Origin: Kutzneria sp. CA-103260
GTDB taxonomy: Bacteria > Actinomycetota > Actinomycetes > Mycobacteriales > Pseudonocardiaceae
DNA: 64,000 nt
Assembly (NCBI RefSeq): GCF_018263855.1
Contig: NZ_CP073318.1
Span: 248,001-312,000 of the forward strand
Reading direction: 5' to 3'
Positions 35,724 through 42,858 of this stretch are shown here, piece after piece (positions within the stretch are counted from its first letter, which is position 1; each line of letters begins with the position of its first letter). The notes under the pieces are model-generated. The model did not search any database. It saw nothing but the letters and a program-made list of their open reading frames with translations, and was not told where the DNA came from. Made by a program: the position numbers and the translations under genes.

Positions 35724-35746
35724 CCCCGGAAGCTCGCGCCGCTACT
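35724..35746 (+). repeat. 23-bp direct repeat, right copy
   Basis: Exact match to 34015-34037. It lies 49 nt after the DUF4157 stop and 14 nt before the DNA ligase start. Upstream bases form an imperfect small hairpin (TTCTGGGG / CCCCGGAA) reminiscent of the GH64 terminator. Confidence 0.8.
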
Positions 35747-35760
35747 CCGTCCGGGCTACC

Positions 35761-36717
35761 GTGAACGGCGTGGCGCGACGGTCGGCGGTGCCGGACCCGG
35801 TGGAGCCGATGCTGGCCGGCTCCGACGGCGGCACGCTGCCGGACGGCGAGGCCTGGTCGTACGAGTTCAAATGGGACGGATACCGGGCGGTCATGCGGGT
35901 CGCCGAGGACGGCACAACTCGGCTGAACAGCCGCAACCTCAACGATTTAACCGCCAGGTATGTGGAAGTGACCGAGCCCGGGCTCACCGTCTCGGCGGTC
36001 CTCGACGGTGAGATCGTGGCGCTGGACCGCCGGGGAGTGCCGGACTTCAACCTGTTGCAGAACCGGGCGGTCAAGGTGCAGTACTTCGCCTTCGACCTGC
36101 TCCGGCTGGGCAACAACGATCTGACCGGGGAGCCGTATCGGGTACGGCGTGCGCTGCTGGCCGAGTTGGCGCCCGGCAACCCCAGGATCTCGGTCACGCC
36201 GTACTACGACCACGCCGACGTCGACCCGGAACAGCTGCTCCAGATCGCCGCGAACGCCGGTCTGGAGGGGCTGATCGCCAAGGTCACCGACTCCCGTTAC
36301 CATCCGGGCCGCCGCAGCCCGGAGTGGCTGAAGCACCCGTTCTGGCACACCCAGGAGGTGGTCATCGGTGGCTGGCGGCCCGGGCAGGGCCGGCGCGACG
36401 GCACCATCGGGGCGCTGCTGCTCGGCGCCTATGACGACACCGGCCTGCGCTACATCGGCGACGTCGGCACGGGTTTCACCGACCAGGCGCTGAAGGACCT
36501 GCTGGCTGAGCTGGAACCGTTGGGGCAGAAGCAATCCCCGTTCACCAACCCGGTGCCGCGGGACCGGGCCCGCAACGTGCGGTGGCTCCGGCCGGAGCGG
36601 GTCGGCGAGGTGGAGTACCGGAAGTTCACTGTGGACCGTGTGCTGCGGCATTCCACATGGCGGGGGCTGCGGCCGGACCGCCGGCCCGACGAGGTGCGCT
36701 GCCCCGAGCTGCCTTAG
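35761..36717 (+). CDS. ATP-dependent DNA ligase (LigD ligase-domain type)
   Basis: A 318-aa ligase with nucleotidyltransferase and OB-fold domains. The adenylated Lys is in YEFKWDGYRA (about residue 39), with RLNSRNLNDLT, VLDGEIVALD, YFAFDLL, EGLIAKVTDSRYHPGRRSPEWLK as motifs III-V, and an OB fold with GGWRPGQGRRDGTIGALLLGAYD. It matches the ligase module of LigD or a stand-alone LigC. With the polymerase/phosphoesterase at 23135 it could form a split LigD. GTG start at 35761. Its end overlaps the convergent CGNR gene by 4 nt. Confidence 0.92.
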   Translation: MNGVARRSAVPDPVEPMLAGSDGGTLPDGEAWSYEFKWDGYRAVMRVAEDGTTRLNSRNLNDLTARYVEVTEPGLTVSAVLDGEIVALDRRGVPDFNLLQNRAVKVQYFAFDLLRLGNNDLTGEPYRVRRALLAELAPGNPRISVTPYYDHADVDPEQLLQIAANAGLEGLIAKVTDSRYHPGRRSPEWLKHPFWHTQEVVIGGWRPGQGRRDGTIGALLLGAYDDTGLRYIGDVGTGFTDQALKDLLAELEPLGQKQSPFTNPVPRDRARNVRWLRPERVGEVEYRKFTVDRVLRHSTWRGLRPDRRPDEVRCPELP

Positions 36718-37220
36718 GCCTGGGCGTGGCGTTCGCGGTGGCGGGCCTGGCGGGCCCGGTTCGCGCAGGTCCTGGTGTCGCAGAACTTGCGCCGCTCGTC
36801 GCCGTGGGCGAAGAACAGCACACAGTCGTGGTTGGCGCAGCCACGGAGGCTGGCGGCGGCGACGACCTCGACGGCCGAGCGGGCGATGACCGGCAGGGGC
36901 CCGCCGCCCCACTCCACCACCGGACCGTCCGAAGTGGACGTCAGGGTGGCCAGGCAGCGGAACGCGGCGGCGTTGACGGCGGTGACGGCGTCCGGGTCGG
37001 CGGAGCGGGTCTCGGCGGTGGCCTGGAAGACCTCACGGATGGCACCCCGCAGGGCCCGCAACTCGTCACCGTCGACGGCGCCGAGTTGCGGGTGCAAGGA
37101 GAGCCAGGCGGTCAGGCCGGCGTCGTCGGCGATCAGGTCGACATCCCGACCACGCAGCCGGGCGATGGTGTTCGCCAGGTCGACCGCCAGGGGCTCGCCG
37201 AGCAGTGGAAACGTCGTCAC
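36714..37220 (-). CDS. CGNR zinc-finger (ABATE-domain) putative regulator
   Basis: About 168 aa. The N-terminal ABATE domain (FPLLGEPLAVDLANTIARLRGRDVDLI) is followed by a C-terminal zinc finger, CANHDCVLFF...KFCDTRTCANRARQARHRERH, which includes the namesake C-x-N-R. I prefer the GTG at 37220: a TACCCT -10 lies 6 nt upstream and the palindrome at 37230-37248 would then be outside the gene. An ATG at 37238 is in frame but lies within the palindrome. It is divergent from an epoxide-hydrolase-like gene and is presumably its regulator. These proteins are little studied. Confidence 0.85.
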   Translation of the reverse strand: MTTFPLLGEPLAVDLANTIARLRGRDVDLIADDAGLTAWLSLHPQLGAVDGDELRALRGAIREVFQATAETRSADPDAVTAVNAAAFRCLATLTSTSDGPVVEWGGGPLPVIARSAVEVVAAASLRGCANHDCVLFFAHGDERRKFCDTRTCANRARQARHRERHAQA

Positions 37221-37229
37221 GAAATGAGG

Positions 37230-37248
37230 GTAACGCATCGGGCGTTAC
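37230..37248. promoter_or_regulatory. Operator 1 of the CGNR/hydrolase divergent promoter
   Basis: GTAACGC (37230-37236) and GCGTTAC (37242-37248), 5-nt spacer. It is the same arms and spacer length as operator 2, 38 bp away centre to centre. Confidence 0.7.
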
Positions 37249-37264
37249 GTGTGCTACGGTCGTT

Positions 37265-37289
37265 GAAGTAACGCATAGGGCGTTACTTC
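37265..37289. promoter_or_regulatory. Operator 2 of the CGNR/hydrolase divergent promoter
   Basis: Ten-bp arms GAAGTAACGC (37265-37274) and GCGTTACTTC (37280-37289), 5-nt spacer; the inner 7 bp equal operator 1. It lies 20 nt before the hydrolase start. Confidence 0.7.
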
Positions 37290-37308
37290 GATCCGAAGGG
37301 TGCGTGTC

Positions 37309-38172
37309 ATGGCGATCCGGTACCGCAGGGAGACCGTGGAAGGGTTGTCGGTGTTCTACCGGGAGGCCGGCGACCCGGCCCGGCCCACGCTGCTGCTCCT
37401 GCACGGCTACCCGACCTCGTCGGTGATGTTCCGCGACCTGATCCCGCTGCTGGCCGACGACTTCCACGTGATCGCCCCGGACCTGCCCGGCTTCGGCCAG
37501 ACAGACATGCCGTCGGTGCACGAGTTCGACTACACCTTCGAGCACCTGGCCGAGGTCGTCGACAAGTTCGTCGGGCAGTTGGGACTCGGCACGTTCGGGA
37601 TCTACGTGCAGGACTACGGCTCGCCGGTCGGCTTCCGGCTCGCCCTCCGACGCCCCGACCAGGTGCGGGCGATCGTCACCCAGAACGGCAACGCCTACGA
37701 GGAGGGCCTGGTCCCCGAGTTCTGGGCCCCGCTGCGGGAGTTCTGGGCCGACTGGAACCCGACCACCGAGGCCCCCGTCGCCGCCGCGCTCTCCGAAGAG
37801 GCGACCCGCTGGCAGTACCTGCACGGTGAGACCGACCCCGAACTCGTCAGCCCGGACGCCATGACCCTGGACATCACGCTGCTGGCGCGCCCCGGCGCCC
37901 GCGAGGTGCAGCTCCAGCTGTTCCACGACTACCGCACCAACCCGCCGAGCTACCCGGCCTGGCAGGCCTTCCTGCGCGACCGCCACCCCGGCGTGCTGGC
38001 CGTGTGGGGCGGCAACGACCAGATCTTCGGCCCGGACGGGGCCCGCGCCTTCGCCCGGGACGTGCCCGACGCCGAGATCCACCTGCTCGACGCCGGCCAC
38101 TTCGCCCTGGAGACCCAGGCCGCCACCGTCGCCGCCCTGATCCGCGACTTCCTCCCCAAGCACGTCAAGTGA
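37309..38172 (+). CDS. Alpha/beta hydrolase, epoxide hydrolase-like
   Basis: A 287-aa alpha/beta hydrolase. LLLHGYPTSSVMFRDLIPLLADDFHVIAPDLPGFGQTD opens the fold. The nucleophile elbow is VQDYGSPVG, with Asp rather than Ser, as in epoxide hydrolases and haloalkane dehalogenases. DAGHFALE carries the catalytic His and WGGNDQIF the third acid. The ATG at 37309 has GAAGGG upstream. The twin operators and the divergent CGNR gene suggest inducible detoxification. Confidence 0.87.
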   Translation: MAIRYRRETVEGLSVFYREAGDPARPTLLLLHGYPTSSVMFRDLIPLLADDFHVIAPDLPGFGQTDMPSVHEFDYTFEHLAEVVDKFVGQLGLGTFGIYVQDYGSPVGFRLALRRPDQVRAIVTQNGNAYEEGLVPEFWAPLREFWADWNPTTEAPVAAALSEEATRWQYLHGETDPELVSPDAMTLDITLLARPGAREVQLQLFHDYRTNPPSYPAWQAFLRDRHPGVLAVWGGNDQIFGPDGARAFARDVPDAEIHLLDAGHFALETQAATVAALIRDFLPKHVK

Positions 38173-38177
38173 TCCCG

Positions 38178-38254
38178 GCGAGTCCCGCCCACAGTCACAC
38201 CGAACTGCGTGAATCCGTTTCATACAGTTCGGTGTGACGCTGAGCGGGACTCGC
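38178..38254. repeat. Nested inverted-repeat element, copy 1
   Basis: Outer arms GCGAGTCCCGC (38178-38188) and GCGGGACTCGC (38244-38254); inner arms GTCACACCGAACTG (38194-38207) and CAGTTCGGTGTGAC (38225-38238). It fills the gap between two convergent genes and probably acts as a two-way terminator. The outer arms are shared with elements at 39898 and 61340. Confidence 0.8.
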
Positions 38255-38263
38255 GGGGGTTGC

Positions 38264-38989
38264 TCAGGCGCTGAGGCCGCCGTCGGCGCGGAGGGTGGCG
38301 CCGGTGACGTAGCTGGCGCCGGGGCCGGCCAGGTAGGCGATCACGTCGGCGATCTCCTCAGGCCGGCCGAAGCGGCGCAGCGGCAGCCGGGACAGCAGGG
38401 CTTCGCCGGCGGCTTCCCGGTCCAGCATCTCGGTGTCGATGGGCCCCAGCTGCACGCTGTTCACGGTGATGCCCCGCGGTCCGAACTCGTGGGCCCAGGC
38501 CCGCCCGTACGCTTCCAAGGCGGCCTTGGTGGCGGAGTAGTCACCGATCGGACCGCCGAAGGAGCTGGCGGCGGCGGTCGAGCTGACCAACACGATCCGG
38601 CCGTTGTCGGGCAGGTGCGCGGCGGCGGCCCGGGTGGCGGCGACCACGCCGAACAGGTTGGCGCGGAACTGGTCGGCCATGGCGGCCTCGTCTCGTGCGG
38701 GGTCGGCCAGCCGGCCCTGCACGAACACGGCGGCGTTGTGTACCAGCACGTCCAGTTGCCCCAGCTCGGTCACGACGTCCCCGACCAGCCGGGCCATCGC
38801 CTCGGTGTCGCCGGCGTCGGCCCGGAACGGGACGGCCCCGGTCACGTCGGCCAGCGCCTTGGCCCGCTGCTCGGCGTTCAGGTAGCTGAACGTGACTCGG
38901 TAGCCGTCCTCGGTAAGGCGTCGAACCGTCGCGGCGCCGACCCCGCGTGAGCCCCCGGTCACCAGCGCCACCTTCTGCATCTCACTCAT
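38264..38989 (-). CDS. Short-chain dehydrogenase/reductase
   Basis: A 241-aa SDR. ALVTGGSRGVGAATVRRL (about 8-25) is the cofactor loop, VHNAAVF the NAG-like motif, SSTAAASS and YSATKAALEAYG the catalytic Ser and Tyr-Lys, and GATLRADGG the C-terminus. It is divergent from the MmyB-type regulator at 39077, a common actinobacterial pairing that suggests control by it. The substrate is unknown. Confidence 0.88.
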   Translation of the reverse strand: MSEMQKVALVTGGSRGVGAATVRRLTEDGYRVTFSYLNAEQRAKALADVTGAVPFRADAGDTEAMARLVGDVVTELGQLDVLVHNAAVFVQGRLADPARDEAAMADQFRANLFGVVAATRAAAAHLPDNGRIVLVSSTAAASSFGGPIGDYSATKAALEAYGRAWAHEFGPRGITVNSVQLGPIDTEMLDREAAGEALLSRLPLRRFGRPEEIADVIAYLAGPGASYVTGATLRADGGLSA

Positions 38990-39076
38990 GTTTTCCACCG
39001 TGGCCGGGTTTTTCGGCCGCTGCCTGCCCCTGCGAGGGGGTGGCAGCGGTGGCCGCCGATCCAGAGAATGGAAGAC

Positions 39077-39922
39077 GTGAGTGATCAGCTGGGGGAGTTC
39101 CTGCGCGCTCGCCGTTCGGCGCTGACTCCCGCCGGGGTCGGCGTGCCGACGTACGGGGAGACGCGGCGGGTGCCGGGCCTGCGGCGCGAGGAAGTGGCGC
39201 AGCTGGCCGGCATCAGCGTCAAGTACTACACCCGGCTGGAGCAGGGCGAGGGCGGGCACGTCTCGGAGTCGGTGCTGGAGTCGCTGGGCAACGCGCTCCA
39301 GCTCAACGCCCACGAGCGGGCTCACCTGCTGCGCCTGGCCCGCCCGGAGCACACCCGCCTGGTGCGGCGGCCGACCGGCGTCGAGGAGGTCCGGCCCACG
39401 CTGCTCGCCCTGGTGGACAGCGCGGCCGACCAGGCGGCGGTCATCATTGGCCGGTACTTCGACCTGATCGGGGGCAACCGCCTCGGCTACGCCCTGTTCG
39501 GTGTCGACCCCGGCGCCCGGGTCAACATGCTCAAGCAGACGTTCCTGGACCCGTCGGCCCGGGATCTGCTGGTGGACTGGGAGTCCAACGCGATCGAGTC
39601 GGCGGCCTATCTCCGGCTGGCCACCGGCGATCTGCCCGGCGACCCGATCATGGCCGAGCTGATCGGCGAGCTGACCATCCAGAGCCCCGAGTTCGCCCGC
39701 ATCTGGGCCACCCAGCCGGTCAACGAGTGCGGCCACGGCGTGCGGCGCTTCAACCACCCGATGGTCGGGCCGCTGACCCTGAACGAGGAGTCCCTGCGGC
39801 TGCCGAGCGATCCCGGCCAGCGCATCCTGTTCTTCGGCGCCGACCCGGGATCGGACTCCGCCGACCGCCTCCGCCTCCTCGACTCCCTCATAAACACGCG
39901 AGTCCCGCTCTCGGACAACTGA
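39077..39922 (+). CDS. XRE-family regulator with MmyB-like ligand domain
   Basis: A 281-aa protein. The N-terminal helix-turn-helix (LGEFLRARRSALTPAG..., VPGLRREEVAQLAGISVKYYTRLEQGEG, about 5-62) is followed by a PAS-like MmyB ligand-binding domain (about 100-265; NRLGYALFGVDPGARVNMLKQTFLDPSARDLLVDWES). I prefer the GTG at 39077, which matches the usual family start; an ATG at 39068 adds three residues. The last residues (NTRVPLSDN) and the stop are encoded within repeat element copy 2, so the tail has probably been altered by that element. Confidence 0.87.
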   Translation: MSDQLGEFLRARRSALTPAGVGVPTYGETRRVPGLRREEVAQLAGISVKYYTRLEQGEGGHVSESVLESLGNALQLNAHERAHLLRLARPEHTRLVRRPTGVEEVRPTLLALVDSAADQAAVIIGRYFDLIGGNRLGYALFGVDPGARVNMLKQTFLDPSARDLLVDWESNAIESAAYLRLATGDLPGDPIMAELIGELTIQSPEFARIWATQPVNECGHGVRRFNHPMVGPLTLNEESLRLPSDPGQRILFFGADPGSDSADRLRLLDSLINTRVPLSDN

Positions 39923-39971
39923 AACACCGGTTCCGGAAATCGACATTCGGTTGCCTGAGAGCGGGACTCGC
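39898..39971. repeat. Nested inverted-repeat element, copy 2
   Basis: Outer arms GCGAGTCCCGCTCT (39898-39911) and AGAGCGGGACTCGC (39958-39971), perfect over 14 bp. The inner arms are imperfect (CAACTGAA against TTCGGTTG). The left arm lies inside the 3' end of the MmyB-type gene and the whole sits between convergent genes. Confidence 0.8.
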
Positions 39972-39978
39972 GAGGGGA

Positions 39979-40797
39979 TCAGAAGGTGTAGCGGAAGTAG
40001 AGGCCCAGGTCGCGGATGGCTGGGAACGGGCGGATGAGCCGGGTGAAGATCCGGGTGCTCAGCTGGAGATTGGCCGCGCTCGGGGCGAGCAGGGCGCTGA
40101 CCGCGTCCACGCAGTGCAGGCGGGGGTCGATGCGGTCGATGTAGGCCCGGCTGTTGACCGCCCAGTTCAGCATCGCGGTGCCGAAGGCCCGCTTGAGCAT
40201 GATGTTGACCAGCCGCACGCCGAGGCGGTTGTGGGTGTCGAAGGCGAACGTGCCGTGGCCGAAGCGGTCGACGATGCGGCGGAACAGGGTCTGGCCGTCG
40301 GCGGGGGAGAGGTACATGGTCAGGCCCTCGGCGACCAGGAACATGGGCCGGTCCACCGGGATCCGGTCGAACCAGCCGGGATCGGTCACCGAGGACGCGA
40401 TCATCGTGTAGCCGGCCCGTTCCGGGAAGATTTTGCGCCGAACCTCGATGACGTCGGGGAAGTCGACGTCGAACCAGGCCACCGACGGCCCGGGGTCGAT
40501 GCGCCAGACCCGCGTGTCCAGGCCGCAGGCCAAATGCACCACGGTGGCCGACTCGTGGGCGGCGAGGAACTCCCGGGTCCAGTCGTCGAAGTGCTTGGAC
40601 CGGGCGGCGGCGTTCGGCGCGACCCGCTCGTTCATGGCCTTCATGTGGCTGAAGTCGTAGTCGATGCGGGACAACGCCCGCACGGCCATCTGATCGTCCA
40701 GAATGGACGGTGTCATGCGGGCGTCGAGCGCCTTGCCGTACAGCGTGACCAGCGAGGTCTCCATCGCCCGGTCCAGCTTGACCTTCACCTGTGTCAT
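39979..40797 (-). CDS. Class I SAM-dependent methyltransferase (PPM1/LCMT-like)
   Basis: A 272-aa member of the leucine-carboxyl-methyltransferase-like family. It shows R-x-x-x-F-D motifs (AARSKHFDDWTREFL), motif I VVHLACGLDTRVWRI (about 87-101), VAWFDVDFPDVIEVR for the SAM ribose and FLVAEGLTMYL. Substrates are unknown; relatives act on polyketides and other secondary metabolites. It overlaps the upstream TetR gene by 4 nt, so both form one operon. Confidence 0.87.
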   Translation of the reverse strand: MTQVKVKLDRAMETSLVTLYGKALDARMTPSILDDQMAVRALSRIDYDFSHMKAMNERVAPNAAARSKHFDDWTREFLAAHESATVVHLACGLDTRVWRIDPGPSVAWFDVDFPDVIEVRRKIFPERAGYTMIASSVTDPGWFDRIPVDRPMFLVAEGLTMYLSPADGQTLFRRIVDRFGHGTFAFDTHNRLGVRLVNIMLKRAFGTAMLNWAVNSRAYIDRIDPRLHCVDAVSALLAPSAANLQLSTRIFTRLIRPFPAIRDLGLYFRYTF

Positions 40798-41444
40798 GGC
40801 AACTCCGCACGTAGATCCGAGAGCCAGTCCTGGTAGAGCCCGGTGATCTCCGCGGCGGCCGCCGCGGGGTCGGGCGTCTCGGTCGGTTCGAACGCCCGGC
40901 GCACGGTCAGCGCCAGGGCGTCGGCCTGGGCCTCGACGTCGAACTCCGGCGTCAGCGGCCCCAGCACGAACGAGCCGGTGACCGCGGCCGACAGGCGGTA
41001 CGCCAGCAGCGGATCGGGCTCGTCGAGCAGCAGGCCGTGCTTGTGCAGCACGGCGAGAAAGCGGTCAGTGGTGTCCCTTTTGCCGCCGGCGAACAGCATG
41101 CCGCTGCGGCTCTGGGTGGCCAGCTCGCCGAGTAGCGCCAGATCGGTGGTGGCCCAGGCGCGGGCCAGCGGCCGAGCCATGACCGCCAGGAACGCCCATC
41201 GCAGCGAGCGGTGCAGCAGCACCTCGGCCGGATCGGTCCGCATGGCGGCCAGCTGGTCGGAGACCAGACGGGCCGCGTCGCGGGTCAGCACCGCGCCGAA
41301 CAGCTCCAGTTTGCTGGGCCAATAGAGGTAAACCGTGCCCTTGCCGACGCCGGCCCGCCGGGCCACCTCGTCCACGGTTATCCGCCGATACCCGTAGCTG
41401 ACCAGCAGTTCCTCGGCCGCGTCGAGGATGCGAGCCGCTTTCAC
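40794..41444 (-). CDS. TetR-family regulator
   Basis: A 216-aa repressor, first gene of a two-gene operon with the methyltransferase. The helix-turn-helix is ARILDAAEELLVSYGYRRITVDEVARRAGVGKGTVYLYWPSKLELF (about 4-49). The palindrome at 41461-41489, 17 nt upstream, is its likely operator and also lies before the divergent aminotransferase gene. Confidence 0.88.
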   Translation of the reverse strand: MKAARILDAAEELLVSYGYRRITVDEVARRAGVGKGTVYLYWPSKLELFGAVLTRDAARLVSDQLAAMRTDPAEVLLHRSLRWAFLAVMARPLARAWATTDLALLGELATQSRSGMLFAGGKRDTTDRFLAVLHKHGLLLDEPDPLLAYRLSAAVTGSFVLGPLTPEFDVEAQADALALTVRRAFEPTETPDPAAAAAEITGLYQDWLSDLRAELP

Positions 41445-41460
41445 GCGCTGCCTCCTGACT

Positions 41461-41489
41461 CACTGACCGGATTCGTCTTCTGGTCAGTG
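41461..41489. promoter_or_regulatory. TetR operator in the tetR/aminotransferase gap
   Basis: CACTGACC (41461-41468) and GGTCAGTG (41482-41489), perfect 8-bp arms with a 13-nt spacer, in a 60-bp divergent gap. Confidence 0.6.
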
Positions 41490-41504
41490 TAGCAGGATCG
41501 GGGC

Positions 41505-42791
41505 ATGACCGAGAGTGACGTGACGACGGGCCTGCGTGATCACCTGCTGTTGCACTACGGCCAGCACTCCAAGCTCCGTGACGGCCAATACCCGCTGGTC
41601 CTCACGCGCGGCGAGGGCGTGCACGTCATCGACGCGGACGGCCGCCGCTACCTGGACGCGCTGTCCTGCCTGTTCTGCGCCCAGCTCGGCTACTCCTACG
41701 GCGCGGAGTTCGCCGCGGCGGCCACGGCCCAGCTGACCACGCTTCCGTTCAACACCAACTGGAACACCGCCCACCCGCCGGCGATCGAGCTGGCTGAGCG
41801 GCTGGCCGACCTCGCGCCGCAGGGCGTCAACCGGGTGTTCTTCACCTCCGGTGGCTCCGAGTCGGTCGAGTCGGCGTGGAAGATCGCCCGCCAGTACCAC
41901 GTGGCCAACGGGCAGCCGGAGCGCGTGAAGGCAGTTGCCCGCCGGACCGCCTACCACGGCCAGACCCTGGGCGCCCTGGCCCTGACCGGCATTCCCACGC
42001 TCAAGGAGCCGTTCGGCCGGCCGGCGATCGACGTGGTCCGGGTGCCCAACACCGGCGAGGGCGACGTCGAGTTCCTGTTGCGGGAGACCGAAGAGGCGAT
42101 CGTCGCCGCCGGACCGGAGACGGTCGGCATGCTGATCGCCGAGCCGGTGCAGAACGCCGGCGGCTGCTTCGTGCCGCCGGCCGGCTACTGGACCGGGCTG
42201 CGACAGCTGGCCGACCGCTACGGCTTCCTGCTCGTCGCCGACGAGGTGATCACCGGGTTCGGCCGGATCGGCGAGTACTTCGCCGTGCCTGAGGTGGTCC
42301 CCGACATGATCACCGTCGCCAAGGGGCTGACCTCGGCCTATGCCCCGATGGGCGCGGTCCTGGTCAGCGACCGCGTCGCCGAGCCGTACTACCGCCCCGG
42401 TCAGACGCTCTCGCACGGCCTGACCTTCGGCGGCCACCCGCTGGCCGCCGCGATCGCCCTGCGCAACCTGGACATCTTCGAGCGGGACAAGATCCTCGAC
42501 GGCGTCCGCGAGCTGACCCCGCACCTGCGCGAGCGCATGCAGGAGCTGCGGGACCTACCCGGCGTGGTGGACGTTCGCGGCGACGGCTTCTTCTACGCCG
42601 CCGAACTGGCGACCGACGACCTCAACCCGGTCAAGGCTGGTCTGCTGCGGGCCGGTCTGATCGCCCGGGTCGACGACCGGGGCAAGCCGGTGGTGCAGAT
42701 CGCCCCGCCGCTGGTCTGCGAGCGCGAGCACCTGGACGAGATCGTCGACAAGGTCGGCGCCGTTCTGAGTGAATCTCTACAGAAACGTTGA
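41505..42791 (+). CDS. Class III (omega) aminotransferase
   Basis: A 428-aa PLP enzyme of the acetylornithine/omega-amino-acid aminotransferase group. FFTSGGSESVESAWKIARQYH binds the phosphate, LLVADEVITGFGRIG holds the PLP-ring Asp, MITVAKGLTSAYAPMGA the Schiff-base Lys (about residue 270), and SHGLTFGGHPLAAA follows. It is divergent from the TetR gene. The boxC promoter begins within its last codons. Its substrate, and any link to benzoate degradation, are unknown. Confidence 0.9.
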   Translation: MTESDVTTGLRDHLLLHYGQHSKLRDGQYPLVLTRGEGVHVIDADGRRYLDALSCLFCAQLGYSYGAEFAAAATAQLTTLPFNTNWNTAHPPAIELAERLADLAPQGVNRVFFTSGGSESVESAWKIARQYHVANGQPERVKAVARRTAYHGQTLGALALTGIPTLKEPFGRPAIDVVRVPNTGEGDVEFLLRETEEAIVAAGPETVGMLIAEPVQNAGGCFVPPAGYWTGLRQLADRYGFLLVADEVITGFGRIGEYFAVPEVVPDMITVAKGLTSAYAPMGAVLVSDRVAEPYYRPGQTLSHGLTFGGHPLAAAIALRNLDIFERDKILDGVRELTPHLRERMQELRDLPGVVDVRGDGFFYAAELATDDLNPVKAGLLRAGLIARVDDRGKPVVQIAPPLVCEREHLDEIVDKVGAVLSESLQKR

Positions 42792-42815
42792 CGTATCGCC
42801 GTCTAGTTGTAGAAA
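42788..42815 (+). promoter_or_regulatory. Promoter of the box operon
   Basis: -35 TTGACG (42788-42793) overlaps the aminotransferase stop codon; -10 TAGAAA (42810-42815) follows after 16 nt. TCTACA at 42776-42781 and TGTAGA at 42807-42812 form 6-bp arms around the -35, a possible repressor site. GGGAGG precedes the GTG start at 42859. Confidence 0.5.
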
Positions 42816-42858
42816 ATGGAGGCCTCAACGGGGAGGCTGTCCAGAGGGAGGCGACACC

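Noticed and set aside
37220..37238. ATG at 37238 as the CGNR start
   Set aside because: It lies within operator 1 and lacks a ribosome site. The GTG at 37220 has a well-placed TACCCT and matches the conserved N-terminus better, although the ATG cannot be excluded.
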